NCBI GenBank assembly: GCA_016937995.1
Contig: JAFGVM010000040.1
Location: 1-39,643, forward strand
Direction of reading: 5' to 3'
DNA length: 39,643 nt
DNA from: Candidatus Delongbacteria bacterium
GTDB lineage: Bacteria > UBA4055
This document shows, piece by piece, positions 1 through 8,458 of the stretch (positions are counted from its first letter, which is position 1; each line of letters opens with the position of its first letter). The position numbers and the translations under genes are program-made. Below the pieces are notes generated by a model that did not search any database, was not told the DNA's origin, and worked only from the letters and a program-made list of their open reading frames with translations.

Positions 1-429
1 AAGCTGCTTGAAAAGATCTTTCGAGTATACTTTTTTCAATATATTTTCTATGATACCAGTTGTAAGTGTTATCGTCATTCTTTCATGACCATCTCTGCCG
101 ATACTCATACCTATATCATGCAGAAAAGATGCTATTAGCACTACGATCATACTGTCCTCGAACGAACCGATCTTCTCAGTTTCCAGATTGAATTTTATTC
201 CTGATTCATCCATCAGTTTTATAATTTTTACAGCATTGATAGCTACCTGTCTCATATGAACAGGTCCGTGATCATTAAAATTCAGTCTTGTGATAGATAC
301 ATTATTTGCATAGTCCTGCAGTATTGCTATATCTTTATCAGCAAGTAAAAGCTCTGCAGTCATTAGAACTTTGCCTTCAATACCTTTTAAAAGTGCTTTG
401 TCCAGTGCTGTCTGTTTTGGTGATGTCAT
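1..429 (-). CDS. HD-domain phosphohydrolase (3' end beyond window)
   Basis: Reading the minus strand from an ATG at 429 gives an open frame to the window edge, 143 codons, starting MTSPKQTALDKALLKG. An AAGAGGT ribosome site lies just upstream. The HD-type metal motif is visible as NDHGPVHMRQV near residue 59, followed by FLHDIGMSIGRDGHER near residue 105, the usual H...HD...H pattern of HD metal-dependent phosphohydrolases. The substrate cannot be told from this part. The protein continues off the left end, so its C-terminal domains are unknown. Confidence 0.75.
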   Translation of the reverse strand, partial: MTSPKQTALDKALLKGIEGKVLMTAELLLADKDIAILQDYANNVSITRLNFNDHGPVHMRQVAINAVKIIKLMDESGIKFNLETEKIGSFEDSMIVVLIASFLHDIGMSIGRDGHERMTITLTTGIIENILKKVYSKDLFKQL

Positions 430-440
430 ATAATTACCTC

Positions 441-475
441 TTGTCATTGCGAACACCTTTGGTGTGTGGCAATCT
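441..475. repeat. Dispersed GTCATTGCGAAC...GGCAATCT palindromic repeat
   Basis: The spacer between the HD gene and the GNAT gene is almost entirely an imperfect hairpin: ATTGC...ACACC-ttt-GGTGT...GCAAT. The same GTCATTGCGAACAC and GGCAATCT blocks recur, inverted, at 24496-24570. It is an intergenic repeat of a type common in FCB genomes. Confidence 0.6.
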
Positions 476-478
476 ATT

Positions 479-1315
479 TTAATTGAATTTTATCATAACA
501 GAATCAGCGATCGGTTTATATCCTATCTTCTGATAGATGCTATTCGATGTTGGATTTGAAAGGTCTGTATACAATGTACAATATTTATAACCTTCATCCA
601 GAAGAATCTTACTTGCCTGAGCTACACATGATGTTGCATAACCTTTCCTTCTGAATTTTTCCGGAGTATAAACTCCACTAACAGTGATCCCGTTAAATGT
701 TTCTCTTAATCCCAGGCACATCGATACTGGTTCATTATCTACCCAGATATAAGCTCTTTGTTTACTTATAAGGTTTTGAATACTTTTTCGAGCTCTTTCT
801 TTATCAACATCTTCATTTATATAATCATTGAATGCTATCATCCATTCAGTAAGAAGTTCAGCATCATTTTCATCTGCAATTTTGAAATGACCTTCTGTTG
901 ATAGGACACTTTCAACTTTATCAAGTCTGTATATCCTCTGATCCATTGCAGTTTCACTTTTACAATCTGTTTGTTCTGTCCATATTTTTTCAAAAATTCT
1001 GCATAGTTCTTTTCTGCCAATGATACCCGGTATAGAGATGTTTGCTTTCAATAATCCTTCTACTGCTGTTTCAATCGCAATTTTTTCCCCAATAAGCTGA
1101 AGATTATAAGGTGGTGTCATAAGAAGGACAAGTAAAACAATACCCTTATCATCAATTATGGCTGTAAAAGGATCTGAATCACTATAATTGTTTTTATTTA
1201 TTACCAGCTTTTTCAATATTCCTATAGCCAGATTATTTTTATCTTCATTCTTTTCAAGAAAAGGCATTACTTTTGATTTAAATTCTTTAATCTCAAAGTA
1301 TTGGACGAATTTCAT
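479..1315 (-). CDS. GNAT-family N-acetyltransferase
   Basis: A 278-residue protein with a GNAT fold in the C-terminal half. The acetyl-CoA pyrophosphate loop is RRKGYAT at 222-228, and the typical motif-B segment NPTSNSIYQKIGY lies at 254-266. The N-terminal ~130 residues resemble the extra domain of two-domain GNAT proteins rather than a second catalytic domain. The acceptor substrate is unknown. It starts with ATG at 1315 and ends against the 441-475 repeat. The HD-domain gene lies downstream on the same strand, and the permease upstream; the 83-bp gap to the permease carries a GACGA/TCGTC hairpin repeat, so co-transcription is uncertain. Confidence 0.85.
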   Translation of the reverse strand: MKFVQYFEIKEFKSKVMPFLEKNEDKNNLAIGILKKLVINKNNYSDSDPFTAIIDDKGIVLLVLLMTPPYNLQLIGEKIAIETAVEGLLKANISIPGIIGRKELCRIFEKIWTEQTDCKSETAMDQRIYRLDKVESVLSTEGHFKIADENDAELLTEWMIAFNDYINEDVDKERARKSIQNLISKQRAYIWVDNEPVSMCLGLRETFNGITVSGVYTPEKFRRKGYATSCVAQASKILLDEGYKYCTLYTDLSNPTSNSIYQKIGYKPIADSVMIKFN

Positions 1316-1335
1316 TTTATTTCCTTTATTTAAAA

Positions 1336-1364
1336 GAGGTGACGAAAAGAAATCGTCCCCTACA
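1336..1364. repeat. Hairpin repeat ending CCCCTACA
   Basis: GGTGACGA-aaagaaa-TCGTCCCC followed by TACA forms an imperfect hairpin between the permease and GNAT genes. It is nearly identical to 28179-28207 and related to 6941-6968. It could act as a weak terminator, but the multiple copies point to a dispersed element. Confidence 0.6.
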
Positions 1365-1398
1365 TTTTTCTTTGTGCCTTTGTGCCTTTGTGTGAACC

Positions 1399-3249
1399 CT
1401 ACATTCTAACTCTTTTCCCCAATAATATTACATCACGTAAATTTTCGGGATTTTTTGCATCCATCCATCTTTTCTCAAAATCTGGATCTCTGACTATCTG
1501 AGCTATCGCAGATATTACTCTCAGATGAAAATTACGTTCATCTTTAGTACCCAGCAGAACAAATATTGCCTTGATATCTTTATGATCTTCAGAAAGCTCA
1601 ATACCTTTCTTAGCTCTGATAATAAGCATCTCAAAAGTTTTTTCACCTTCAATGATTATATGCGGGATCGCTAGAAATTCAGTTAAAGCTGTGCTGCTTT
1701 CTGCTTCTCTGGCAGTTAACAGATCGTAAATTGTTTGATCTGTAATATCTAATTTCTCGGAGACCTTTTTTGCAATGATCTTGAAAAGCTCTTCCTTATT
1801 CACTTTTTGCTCAATATCAAGCACACATCTGTCTTCCACCAGATTATCAAATCTGTCTTTTACAATATCGTCTCTTTCTCTGATAATATCTTTCAGCTCG
1901 GATTCAAGTTCTCCTGTGAGAAACTGTTTGTTCGTGATCCTTTCTATCAGGTGGAGAAGTGCATATTCACTCTCTGTTTTCTTTTTTCCGTAGAACCAGT
2001 ATGTTAGGAACCCAAGGAAACCAAGACCCAGGCTGACCAATATTGCTTCAAGACCCATTTCATAGACTAATATCAAAAAGCCCCCGATACCAATTATCTG
2101 TACCCAGGGATAAAGCGGACTTTTAAATTTTGGTTGATAATTCTGCACTCTGCTTTCTCGAAGGATTATAACTGCCAGGCATGAAAAGATATATGTAAAT
2201 ATTATCACGGTCGAAGCTGCTTTCACAAGTATATCCAGCTTGAGCATAAATGACAACATTATAAAAGCACCAGTGAAAAGAATTGAAATATATGGAGTTT
2301 TGGATCTTTTACTTAATTTTCCGAAGAAAGAAGGAATAAGTTTATCTCTGCTTAATGCCAATGGATATCTTGAAGCAGATAATACTCCTGCGTTTGCTGT
2401 AGATACAAATGCCAAAATTGCTGCAATTGTCAAAGCTATCACTCCCAAATCACCCATAAATACTGCAGCCCCGTCAGTAATTGGTGTTAAAGATGCATTT
2501 TCTACTGTCGTTCCTAATTCATTACCCAAGACACCTGTTGTAACAAAAACTACAAGTGCATACAGTATACCAACAACAACAAATGATAATATCATACCTA
2601 ATGGAAGATTTCTAGTAGGATTTTTTGTTTCTTCAGAAATACTTCCTATTTTTAATAGTCCACCATAAGAAACAAATACCAGGCCGGCTGTGGAAAATAT
2701 CGAAACTGATCCCTTTGGAGCAAACGGGGTAAAATTATTAACATCAATATGGATCAGTCCATCAAAAATGTAGAAGATCAATAGTCCTATCAGGACGAAT
2801 ACTATGACAATTTGGAATCTTCCGGTCTCTTTTGCACCGATAATATTCAATGCAAGAAATATTAAGCAGAATAAGACAGCTATAACATGAATATCAACAT
2901 CTATTATCAGTCTGGTGAAAGCAGCCATACCGATCAATGCAAAAGCACTTTTCAAAGAAATTGAGAACCACTCGATCAGACCATCGATTGTCCCGACACC
3001 CGGACCCATACTTCTTGCAACAAAGAAATATGTTCCTCCGGCTTTTGGCATTGCGGAAATTAATTCTGACTGGCTCAACATTCCTGTAGCGGCCAGTAAA
3101 CCTGCCAGCATATAAGCTAATATCATACCCGGTCCGGCTTGTACATAAGCTAATCCCGGCAAAATGAATAAACCGGAACTTATCATTGCACCTGATGCTA
3201 TGCTGAAAACATCAAGTAAACCAAGTTCCTTTTTTAATGATCGACTCAA
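1399..3249 (-). CDS. APC-family amino-acid permease with C-terminal PTS EIIA-like domain
   Basis: The first ~430 of 616 residues form a polytopic APC-superfamily transporter with the helix-1 motif GAMISSGLFILPG at 20-32 and about twelve hydrophobic segments. The last ~150 residues look like a fructose/mannitol-type PTS EIIA domain, with the candidate phospho-acceptor His530 in EFLAIPHIII and a conserved-looking IRAKKGI and FVLLGT core. Such permease-EIIA fusions are known among APC proteins of unclear substrate. The start is a TTG at 3249, preceded by AGGA eight bases upstream; that site overlaps the stop of the upstream gene (3254), so the two are probably translationally coupled. Transport of an amino acid regulated through the EIIA-like domain is inference. 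Confidence 0.85.
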   Translation of the reverse strand: MSRSLKKELGLLDVFSIASGAMISSGLFILPGLAYVQAGPGMILAYMLAGLLAATGMLSQSELISAMPKAGGTYFFVARSMGPGVGTIDGLIEWFSISLKSAFALIGMAAFTRLIIDVDIHVIAVLFCLIFLALNIIGAKETGRFQIVIVFVLIGLLIFYIFDGLIHIDVNNFTPFAPKGSVSIFSTAGLVFVSYGGLLKIGSISEETKNPTRNLPLGMILSFVVVGILYALVVFVTTGVLGNELGTTVENASLTPITDGAAVFMGDLGVIALTIAAILAFVSTANAGVLSASRYPLALSRDKLIPSFFGKLSKRSKTPYISILFTGAFIMLSFMLKLDILVKAASTVIIFTYIFSCLAVIILRESRVQNYQPKFKSPLYPWVQIIGIGGFLILVYEMGLEAILVSLGLGFLGFLTYWFYGKKKTESEYALLHLIERITNKQFLTGELESELKDIIRERDDIVKDRFDNLVEDRCVLDIEQKVNKEELFKIIAKKVSEKLDITDQTIYDLLTAREAESSTALTEFLAIPHIIIEGEKTFEMLIIRAKKGIELSEDHKDIKAIFVLLGTKDERNFHLRVISAIAQIVRDPDFEKRWMDAKNPENLRDVILLGKRVRM

Positions 3250-3253
3250 ATTA

Positions 3254-3892
3254 TTATTCCTGTTGTTTTATTTTTTCTACTTGTACCCAAACGATGAAAG
3301 GAATAGGAATATCTTTTATATCTTTTTCCTTGTATTTCAAACCATATTTATCGATGATTTTCTGAGTTGCAAATCCGATCTTTTCAATAGAAAAACCTTT
3401 GATCTTATAACCGAACTTTACAAGTAGCTCATCAAGAGAACTATACACATTACCTTCCATCATTATAGTTTCGATAAGTTCGTGATCAATATCCCATGAT
3501 GGTTTATTGTTGTTTTTTCTATAAACAGTATACTTTTGCCATTTAGGATCATTGCTGAACACTTCTATCTGCTTGAGAAGTATATCCTTATATTGCGAAG
3601 GGTAACCAACAGAAACAGACTTCAGATCAATGTTTATACTATCTTTACCTTCATTCCACAGAAATTCGATTACTTTGATCTCTTCCTTAAGTTCTCTGAC
3701 CTTTTCAGACCCGTAGTTCAGGTCCTGATAGTTAAAATTTGTAAAGATATCCATCTGTAATTCTTTAGAAAATCTTAGATTCTTATTATTTTCATCTTTA
3801 ATGCTAAAGTCCACCTGACCTCTTATGAATTGTGCAGCATATAGCGACAAACTTAGTATAATAAAAATAAATAATGCATAAAATTTTCTCAT
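3254..3892 (-). CDS. Secreted protein of unknown function
   Basis: A 212-residue protein with a clear Sec signal peptide (MRKFYALFIFIILSLSLYAAQ, the last Ala region giving a cleavage site). I recognise no family. The mature part is charged and mixed alpha/beta, without cysteines or a lipobox. It is the first gene of a pair with the permease, four bases apart, and its stop overlaps the permease ribosome-binding site. A periplasmic role linked to the permease is possible but unsupported by any motif. Confidence 0.7.
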   Translation of the reverse strand: MRKFYALFIFIILSLSLYAAQFIRGQVDFSIKDENNKNLRFSKELQMDIFTNFNYQDLNYGSEKVRELKEEIKVIEFLWNEGKDSINIDLKSVSVGYPSQYKDILLKQIEVFSNDPKWQKYTVYRKNNNKPSWDIDHELIETIMMEGNVYSSLDELLVKFGYKIKGFSIEKIGFATQKIIDKYGLKYKEKDIKDIPIPFIVWVQVEKIKQQE

Positions 3893-4052
3893 ATAAACTC
3901 TCTTGATATTTTTTTAAAGTACATATGTCTTATGTTGATAAAGTACATAATATACTATGCCTAAATCAAGGCAAATATTTAAATATTTTTATTTAAACGA
4001 TTAAAAGACCACTATTTGACCGGGTGCGTGTTTTATATTAGGGTTTAGAGGA

Positions 4053-4360
4053 AAGGGATTAGGGGTTAGTTAGAAGATAAAAAAACAAAAGGAGATTTAT
4101 AATGAATGTCAAATTGTACAAAGAATTAGTAGTTTGGCAGAAAGCAATGTTAATAACCGAGGAAATTTACTTAATAACAAAACTTTTCCCTAAAGAAGAA
4201 AAGTTCGGTTTGACTTCTCAGATAAAGAGAGCAGTTATCAGTATTCATTGATAAATCAAATCATGAGATAATAAATAATAAGTGTAATGAGATAGGTAAA
4301 ATGTTAAGAAGTCTAATTGCAGCTTTAAACTAACCCCTAGTTTTTAACCCCTAATCCCTT
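4053..4360. repeat. 16-bp perfect inverted repeat bracketing a degraded gene
   Basis: AAGGGATTAGGGGTTA at 4053-4068 is the exact reverse complement of TAACCCCTAATCCCTT at 4345-4360. Further TTAGGG/AACCCCTA fragments lie just outside and inside each arm. The arms enclose the four-helix-bundle gene remnant at 4102-4333, so the ~308-bp unit looks like an inserted cassette rather than chance. Confidence 0.65.
4102..4333 (+). pseudogene. Degraded four-helix-bundle (23S rRNA intervening-sequence type) protein
   Basis: A well-placed ribosome site (AAAGGAG) precedes ATG 4102, which reads MNVKLYKELVVWQKAM...LFPKEEKFGLTSQIKRAVISIH and stops at 4249-4251 after 49 residues. This matches the N-terminal half of S23/IVP-like four-helix-bundle proteins, usually about 120 residues, where SQIRRAAVSI is normally followed by PSNIAEG. 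A second frame downstream reads NNKCNEIGKMLRSLIAALN and stops at 4331-4333, which is the usual C-terminus of the same family. The central ~50 residues and the frame are lost, so it is an internal-deletion pseudogene. Confidence 0.75.
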
Positions 4361-4423
4361 GCCCCTTGCTAATTAAAAATATTATTTATACTTTTCTATA
4401 ACATTAATAATTCGGGAAACACA

Positions 4424-5002
4424 ATGGATAAATTTATCAGGCACTTTATGATCAGAACCATTATTTCAATATTTTTTCTGATTATTATCGCTATGGCCTT
4501 CGGTGTTATAGGTGGTGACATCCTTCAACTTTCAGGAAGTAAGAACAACGTAAAAGAGGTTGATTTTACTATAAGAAGAAGTAAGCTTTTTTTTTACACT
4601 ACTTACAAAGCGGAATTCAATAATGTAACAAAAGTACAACACCGAACTGAAAATAATGCAGAAAGATCACTTGTAAGTACGGTTTACATGATAAACAATT
4701 CTGGAAAGATCTCTCTCTTTGGAGAACTTTCGAATGACAATGATAAACTTAAAAGAGAAATTTACAATGATCTGAGTTTTTTTATTGATGACGATTCTCG
4801 CAAAATGTATTCAAAAATGTATTTTAAAATAAATAAATTCGGTTGGATCGGGATCGGTTTATTTATAATTGCTATAATCTGGTTGTTAAATCTTCCAAAG
4901 ATCAGAAAACGTCTTATTGAAGAAAAACTGGAAGAAGAGAAGAAAACAAGGATAGCAAAATTACATGAAGAAAGAGTTCATGGACTAAAAAGCTGCAATT
5001 GA
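4424..5002 (+). CDS. Membrane protein of unknown function, two TM segments
   Basis: A 192-residue protein. It has a hydrophobic helix at about residues 10-33 (IRTIISIFFLIIIAMAFGVIGG) and a second at about 140-156 (GWIGIGLFIIAIIWLL), separated by a soluble ~100-residue region. After the second helix comes a strongly charged, probably coiled-coil tail with KRLIEEKLEEEKK. The soluble part would face the periplasm if the charged tail is cytoplasmic. No family is recognised. It is convergent with the small membrane gene that ends at 5005. Confidence 0.65.
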   Translation: MDKFIRHFMIRTIISIFFLIIIAMAFGVIGGDILQLSGSKNNVKEVDFTIRRSKLFFYTTYKAEFNNVTKVQHRTENNAERSLVSTVYMINNSGKISLFGELSNDNDKLKREIYNDLSFFIDDDSRKMYSKMYFKINKFGWIGIGLFIIAIIWLLNLPKIRKRLIEEKLEEEKKTRIAKLHEERVHGLKSCN

Positions 5003-5004
5003 TC

Positions 5005-5157
5005 TTAGAAATTTATTTTATTTACAAAAAAATAGATCGAAATAAGAAATGTTGTTGAGATAGCAAATAAAACTATAGCGATCAGTTTGAGTTGCTTTTT
5101 TTTTGTAAATACAGCCAAAAATAAAGACAGTCCACTTACCAATGCCAGGATTTCCAA
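5005..5157 (-). CDS. 50-residue two-TM membrane protein, TTG start
   Basis: Starting at TTG 5157 the minus strand reads MEILALVSGLSLFLAVFTKK and goes on through a second hydrophobic stretch (LIAIVLFAISTTFLISIYFF) to a TAA at 5005-5007. The GAGGAG ribosome site sits five bases before the TTG and overlaps the stop of the upstream 99-residue membrane gene (TGAGGAG), a classic coupling arrangement. The family is unknown. The coupling and clean two-helix composition are the evidence that it is real. Confidence 0.55.
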   Translation of the reverse strand: MEILALVSGLSLFLAVFTKKKQLKLIAIVLFAISTTFLISIYFFVNKINF

Positions 5158-5166
5158 CTTAACTCC

Positions 5167-5466
5167 TCATTTATTTTTATATTTACATATATATTCTGCA
5201 AATGATTTCAACATTAACAGGATCATAAAACTTATCCCTCCGACAAACGGAAAAGAAATTAACATCCACATAAATACTTCTGCAGGTGAATCAAATAAAG
5301 CAATAACATGTATTATTATGGTAGTTATTACTGCGGAATATATCATTTTATGTGGTTTTTCCTGCGCCCAGTTCCTAGGGTGACTTACGATCGAAAAGAC
5401 GATCATGTTTAGTATCGTAATAATTCCCCATACTAGAACACCAAAATATGTTGATCCAGTATCCAT
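5167..5466 (-). CDS. Small multi-pass membrane protein, unknown function
   Basis: A 99-residue protein with three hydrophobic segments: about 7-29 (FGVLVWGIITILNMIVFSIV), 43-59 (IYSAVITTIIIHVIALF) and 64-90 (VFMWMLISFPFVGGISFMIL). It ends in the basic tail CKYKNK. No motif or family is recognised. Its stop codon overlaps the ribosome site of the 50-residue membrane gene downstream, so the two probably form a small operon. Confidence 0.6.
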   Translation of the reverse strand: MDTGSTYFGVLVWGIITILNMIVFSIVSHPRNWAQEKPHKMIYSAVITTIIIHVIALFDSPAEVFMWMLISFPFVGGISFMILLMLKSFAEYICKYKNK

Positions 5467-5552
5467 AATATAAGTCCTTTATTTTTACTTACTGTATACA
5501 ATATACGAAAATATTCAAAAGTAATGTAAGTAATTGAAAACACATTTAGAAA

Positions 5553-5585
5553 TAAAAAAAGACACCTGTATGGTGTCTTAAAAAA
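5553..5585 (-). terminator. Rho-independent terminator, downstream of aminotransferase
   Basis: The stem AAGACACC (5559-5566) pairs with GGTGTCTT (5572-5579) across a 5-base loop. On the minus strand the stem is followed by a run of seven T, 31 bases or more past the end of the aminotransferase gene at 5617. A tract of A on the other side also allows some function on the plus strand. Confidence 0.8.
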
Positions 5586-5616
5586 CAATAAGTAAAGACA
5601 TAGCAGTGCTACGTCT

Positions 5617-6840
5617 CTACTTATGATCTTTTATACACTTTGCAAGTCGTTTAATGGCCTCTACAAGATGTTCTTTGCTTGAGTATGAAAAATTCAGTCT
5701 CATATGATTGTTTGATGGATTTTCTCCATAGAACTGCCAACCCGGCACAAAAGCAACTTTATACTTCAAAGCCTCTATGAATAACTTATCAGTATCAATA
5801 TGCTCAGGAACGGTAGCCCAAAGGAATAAACCTCCCTCAGGAACAGTCCAGCTGACTCCGGATCCTTCAGGAAAATTCTCTTTCATAGTATCTAAGAACA
5901 AGTTAAGCTTTTCTCTGTAGTAATTCCTACAGTTCTCCAGATGCTGCTCAAGTCCCATGTCATTCAGATAAGCAGTACAAATGTCCTGATTATACTTTGG
6001 AGTGTTCAGGATGTTTCCTTCTTTGATATTACACATCTTCTCTATAACTTCAGCAGGACCGATATTAAAACCAACTCTCATACCTGGGCAGAAGATCTTT
6101 GAGAATGTATAAAGACCGATTACATTGGTTCCTTCTCTTTTCTGATCAAGAGAATAAATTGAAGGTATGTTCTCACCATAATATCTCAGGTCTCTGTATG
6201 GACTGTCTTCGATGATAGGCACACCGTATTCATAGCTGATATCAAGAAGTGCCTCTCTTTTCTCCAAGCTCATGGTTATACCTGTAGGATTCTGAAAATC
6301 AGGAACAACATAGATAAACTTAGGCATTACTCCTTTAGCCTTACATTCTTCAAGTTTAGCTCTGAATCCAGTAACATTAGAACCATCCTCCTGAATGTCA
6401 ACACCGATGTACTGAGGTCTGTTAAGATCAAAAGCAACTACTGAACCAGCAAATGTAGGTCTATCAACCATTACAATATCGCCTGGATTTAAGAATAATC
6501 TACCAGTTAGATCAAGACCATTCTGACCTGATGTTGTGATAAGTAAATTTTCTTCTTTAATATTGATATTATCTCTTTTTAGAAAATTTATCACTGCATC
6601 GATCAAACTTGCTTCACCCGGTATAGATGAATACTGCATTACCTTATTAATATTTTCGCTACTTAAAATCCCTTCAGTAGCTTTGATCATCTCACTTTTC
6701 TGGAAGACATCCGGGGAAGGTAAACCACCTGCCAGTGAAATTATTTCAGGGTCAGTCAAAAGCTTCAGGGTCTTCCCTATTGGGTAACCTTCGTAATCTC
6801 TACTATTCTCTGAGAATCTTTCTTTCCAATTATTTATCAT
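5617..6840 (-). CDS. PLP-dependent aminotransferase, class I/II (2-aminoadipate/aromatic type)
   Basis: A 407-residue fold-type I aminotransferase of the LysN/2-aminoadipate group related to MocR C-terminal domains. Visible residues are the QNPTG motif with Asn184, EDSPYR with Asp212 and Tyr215 contacting PLP, the Schiff-base Lys248 in TFSKIFCPGMR, and a substrate-carboxylate Arg in the C-terminal NNHMRLNFSYS segment. The N-terminal ISLAGGLPSPDVF motif is typical of this group. The amino-acid substrate (aromatic, branched, aminoadipate) cannot be settled from sequence. The gene ends at a strong terminator and is preceded by a repeat-filled spacer, so it is probably monocistronic. Confidence 0.9.
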   Translation of the reverse strand: MINNWKERFSENSRDYEGYPIGKTLKLLTDPEIISLAGGLPSPDVFQKSEMIKATEGILSSENINKVMQYSSIPGEASLIDAVINFLKRDNINIKEENLLITTSGQNGLDLTGRLFLNPGDIVMVDRPTFAGSVVAFDLNRPQYIGVDIQEDGSNVTGFRAKLEECKAKGVMPKFIYVVPDFQNPTGITMSLEKREALLDISYEYGVPIIEDSPYRDLRYYGENIPSIYSLDQKREGTNVIGLYTFSKIFCPGMRVGFNIGPAEVIEKMCNIKEGNILNTPKYNQDICTAYLNDMGLEQHLENCRNYYREKLNLFLDTMKENFPEGSGVSWTVPEGGLFLWATVPEHIDTDKLFIEALKYKVAFVPGWQFYGENPSNNHMRLNFSYSSKEHLVEAIKRLAKCIKDHK

Positions 6841-6868
6841 AATAAAATCCTAAATTATATACTTTGCT

Positions 6869-6968
6869 GTCATTCTCGGACTTGATCCGGGAATCTACTG
6901 TTTTAGATATCCGTGTCAAGCACGAATATGACAAAAATACAGGGGACGACTGGTAGGCGTCCCCTACA
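6869..6968. repeat. Composite palindromic intergenic repeats (GTCAT and CCCCTACA types)
   Basis: 6869-6933 is a GTCATTCTCGGACTTGATCC...ATCCGTGTCAAGCACGAATATGACA element with matching ends GTCAT/ATGAC. 6941-6968 is a GGGGACG...CGTCCCC hairpin followed by TACA. The first matches 23502-23570 and half of 28099-28207; the second matches 1336-1364 and 28179-28207. Confidence 0.65.
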
Positions 6969-6997
6969 TTAATTATCCATTGTAAATTGTCAATTGA

Positions 6998-8227
6998 TTA
7001 CAGTGTTGCTTTTCCGAATAATGTATTGATCCCCTTCTTCATAAAGTCCTTACCATCTTGAGTAGCTTTTAAAGATTTGTAATAAATAACCTCTCCGATC
7101 TTGTCAGCAAGTTCATTTCTTTCTGCATCAGAAATAAAATAAGCAGCCATAGTATCCATATCTCTGGCATTACCGTCACTCTCGTATTTATAAGTGATAT
7201 TCGCTCCGCTTTCTAATACTTTATGAGCATTTTCAGTCCAGTCAAAGTTTGGCATACCAAGATCAGGGTTAATTCTCATGTGAGCTGCTAAAGTAATTCC
7301 TTTGATTCCACTTTCTTTAAGTTCTTTTTCACATTGAATGAAAGTATCTGAATCAGCACCGTTACCAATGTTGATCTCATATATTGGAGTTGTTCCGTCT
7401 TCTCTGATGTATTCGTTGATTATGTTAAGTAACATTCTGAACTGCATAGTAGTTTGTGTTGAAAGTAACATTGAAACTTTAAATGTAAGATTTGGAATGT
7501 CTTTAGCATAGTAACATGCAGCAACAATAGAACTCCAGCTTGGGTTCAGGTAGAAATCTCCACCAGTTTCTAAAGCTGTTCTTGTAACACCATCCAAATA
7601 TACAAGATGATTGCTGTTTGCTACTTCAATACCACCGAAGTTTCCAAAGAAAGTTCCCTGATTCTTAAGGATCAATGCTGAATTTTCTGCATCAACAGCA
7701 GTTCTTTCGAATTTTTCACCTGTTACTTCTTCAAGCTTCTTAAATCTTGCTTCAGGTTGAGGAATACCTATCAGGTTGGTTGAACAATACTTTGAAGTTC
7801 CCATGATATTTTCAGTCATAGCTAAAGTAGCCATTAGATCACCACTGTAAACATACTCATCAGTTAAACCTACAACTGAGATCATTTCTACAGGTACATA
7901 GCATGGATCTGTTTCAGCAGTTTCAACAACTCTTTTCATAAAATTGTGAGTAACTCTTGCACCCTGAAAACCTGAAACTTGGCTTCTAGCAGTACCGTAT
8001 GCATTATTAACTTCATAAGCAGGAAGCTTAGGAAATTTCTGAACAAGTTCTTCTGCTTCTTCAACAAGTTTCAACCAGTCTCCACCTTTTTCAGCTAGAA
8101 TTGCTTTTCTGTTCTCTAATTTTTTCTTAAACGCGATAGTTTCGTTGATCTTCTGTGCACCACCGTGAAATTCTTTTAAGGCATCCATTGCCTTCATGTC
8201 TCTTTCTGAAAGTAATTTGAACTTCAT
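6998..8227 (-). CDS. 409-residue protein of unknown function
   Basis: The ORF is long, starts at ATG 8227 behind a good AGGAGAG site, and has the codon style of its neighbours, so it is clearly expressed. It has no signal peptide or membrane segment. The middle is rich in small-residue stretches (GTFFGNFGGIEVAN at about 189-202, YEINIGNGADSDTF at about 283-296, GITLAAHMRINPD at about 309-321) that suggest a cytoplasmic alpha/beta, perhaps TIM-barrel, enzyme. I recognise no family and assign no activity. It lies upstream of the aminotransferase on the same strand, but a 157-base repeat-filled spacer separates them, so a shared pathway is only a guess. Confidence 0.6.
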   Translation of the reverse strand: MKFKLLSERDMKAMDALKEFHGGAQKINETIAFKKKLENRKAILAEKGGDWLKLVEEAEELVQKFPKLPAYEVNNAYGTARSQVSGFQGARVTHNFMKRVVETAETDPCYVPVEMISVVGLTDEYVYSGDLMATLAMTENIMGTSKYCSTNLIGIPQPEARFKKLEEVTGEKFERTAVDAENSALILKNQGTFFGNFGGIEVANSNHLVYLDGVTRTALETGGDFYLNPSWSSIVAACYYAKDIPNLTFKVSMLLSTQTTMQFRMLLNIINEYIREDGTTPIYEINIGNGADSDTFIQCEKELKESGIKGITLAAHMRINPDLGMPNFDWTENAHKVLESGANITYKYESDGNARDMDTMAAYFISDAERNELADKIGEVIYYKSLKATQDGKDFMKKGINTLFGKATL

Positions 8228-8357
8228 TTTCTCTCCTGTGTTTTATATTTTAAATCTTTTGTTTGTGTCTTTTGTTTGTGCGATTTTTGCTTAGCTTTTC
8301 ATTTTAAACAGAAATTTGGATTAATTCAAGAAAATATTTTAGAATAAATTTAGATGA

Positions 8358-8430
8358 AGATATTTTCTTAAATAGTACACGAAGGGAAATATTTTACAGA
8401 TATTTTCTTCAATAGTTCGTGAGAGAAATT
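8358..8430. repeat. Imperfect 40-bp direct repeat upstream of lipoprotein genes
   Basis: AGATATTTTCTT at 8358-8369 and again at 8398-8409 begins two imperfect copies of about 33 bases, 40 bases apart. An inverted copy, AAGAAAATAT, lies at about 8329-8338. They fill the otherwise gene-free 8228-8546 stretch just before the promoter at 8459 and could be regulator sites. Confidence 0.45.
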
Positions 8431-8458
8431 AAATTGCAAAATCTAAGAAATTACATAG

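Noticed and set aside
2240-2668. 142-codon plus-strand ORF inside the permease gene
   Set aside because: It is antisense to membrane helices of the permease, whose A/T-rich codon pattern produces long open antisense frames. No start signal.
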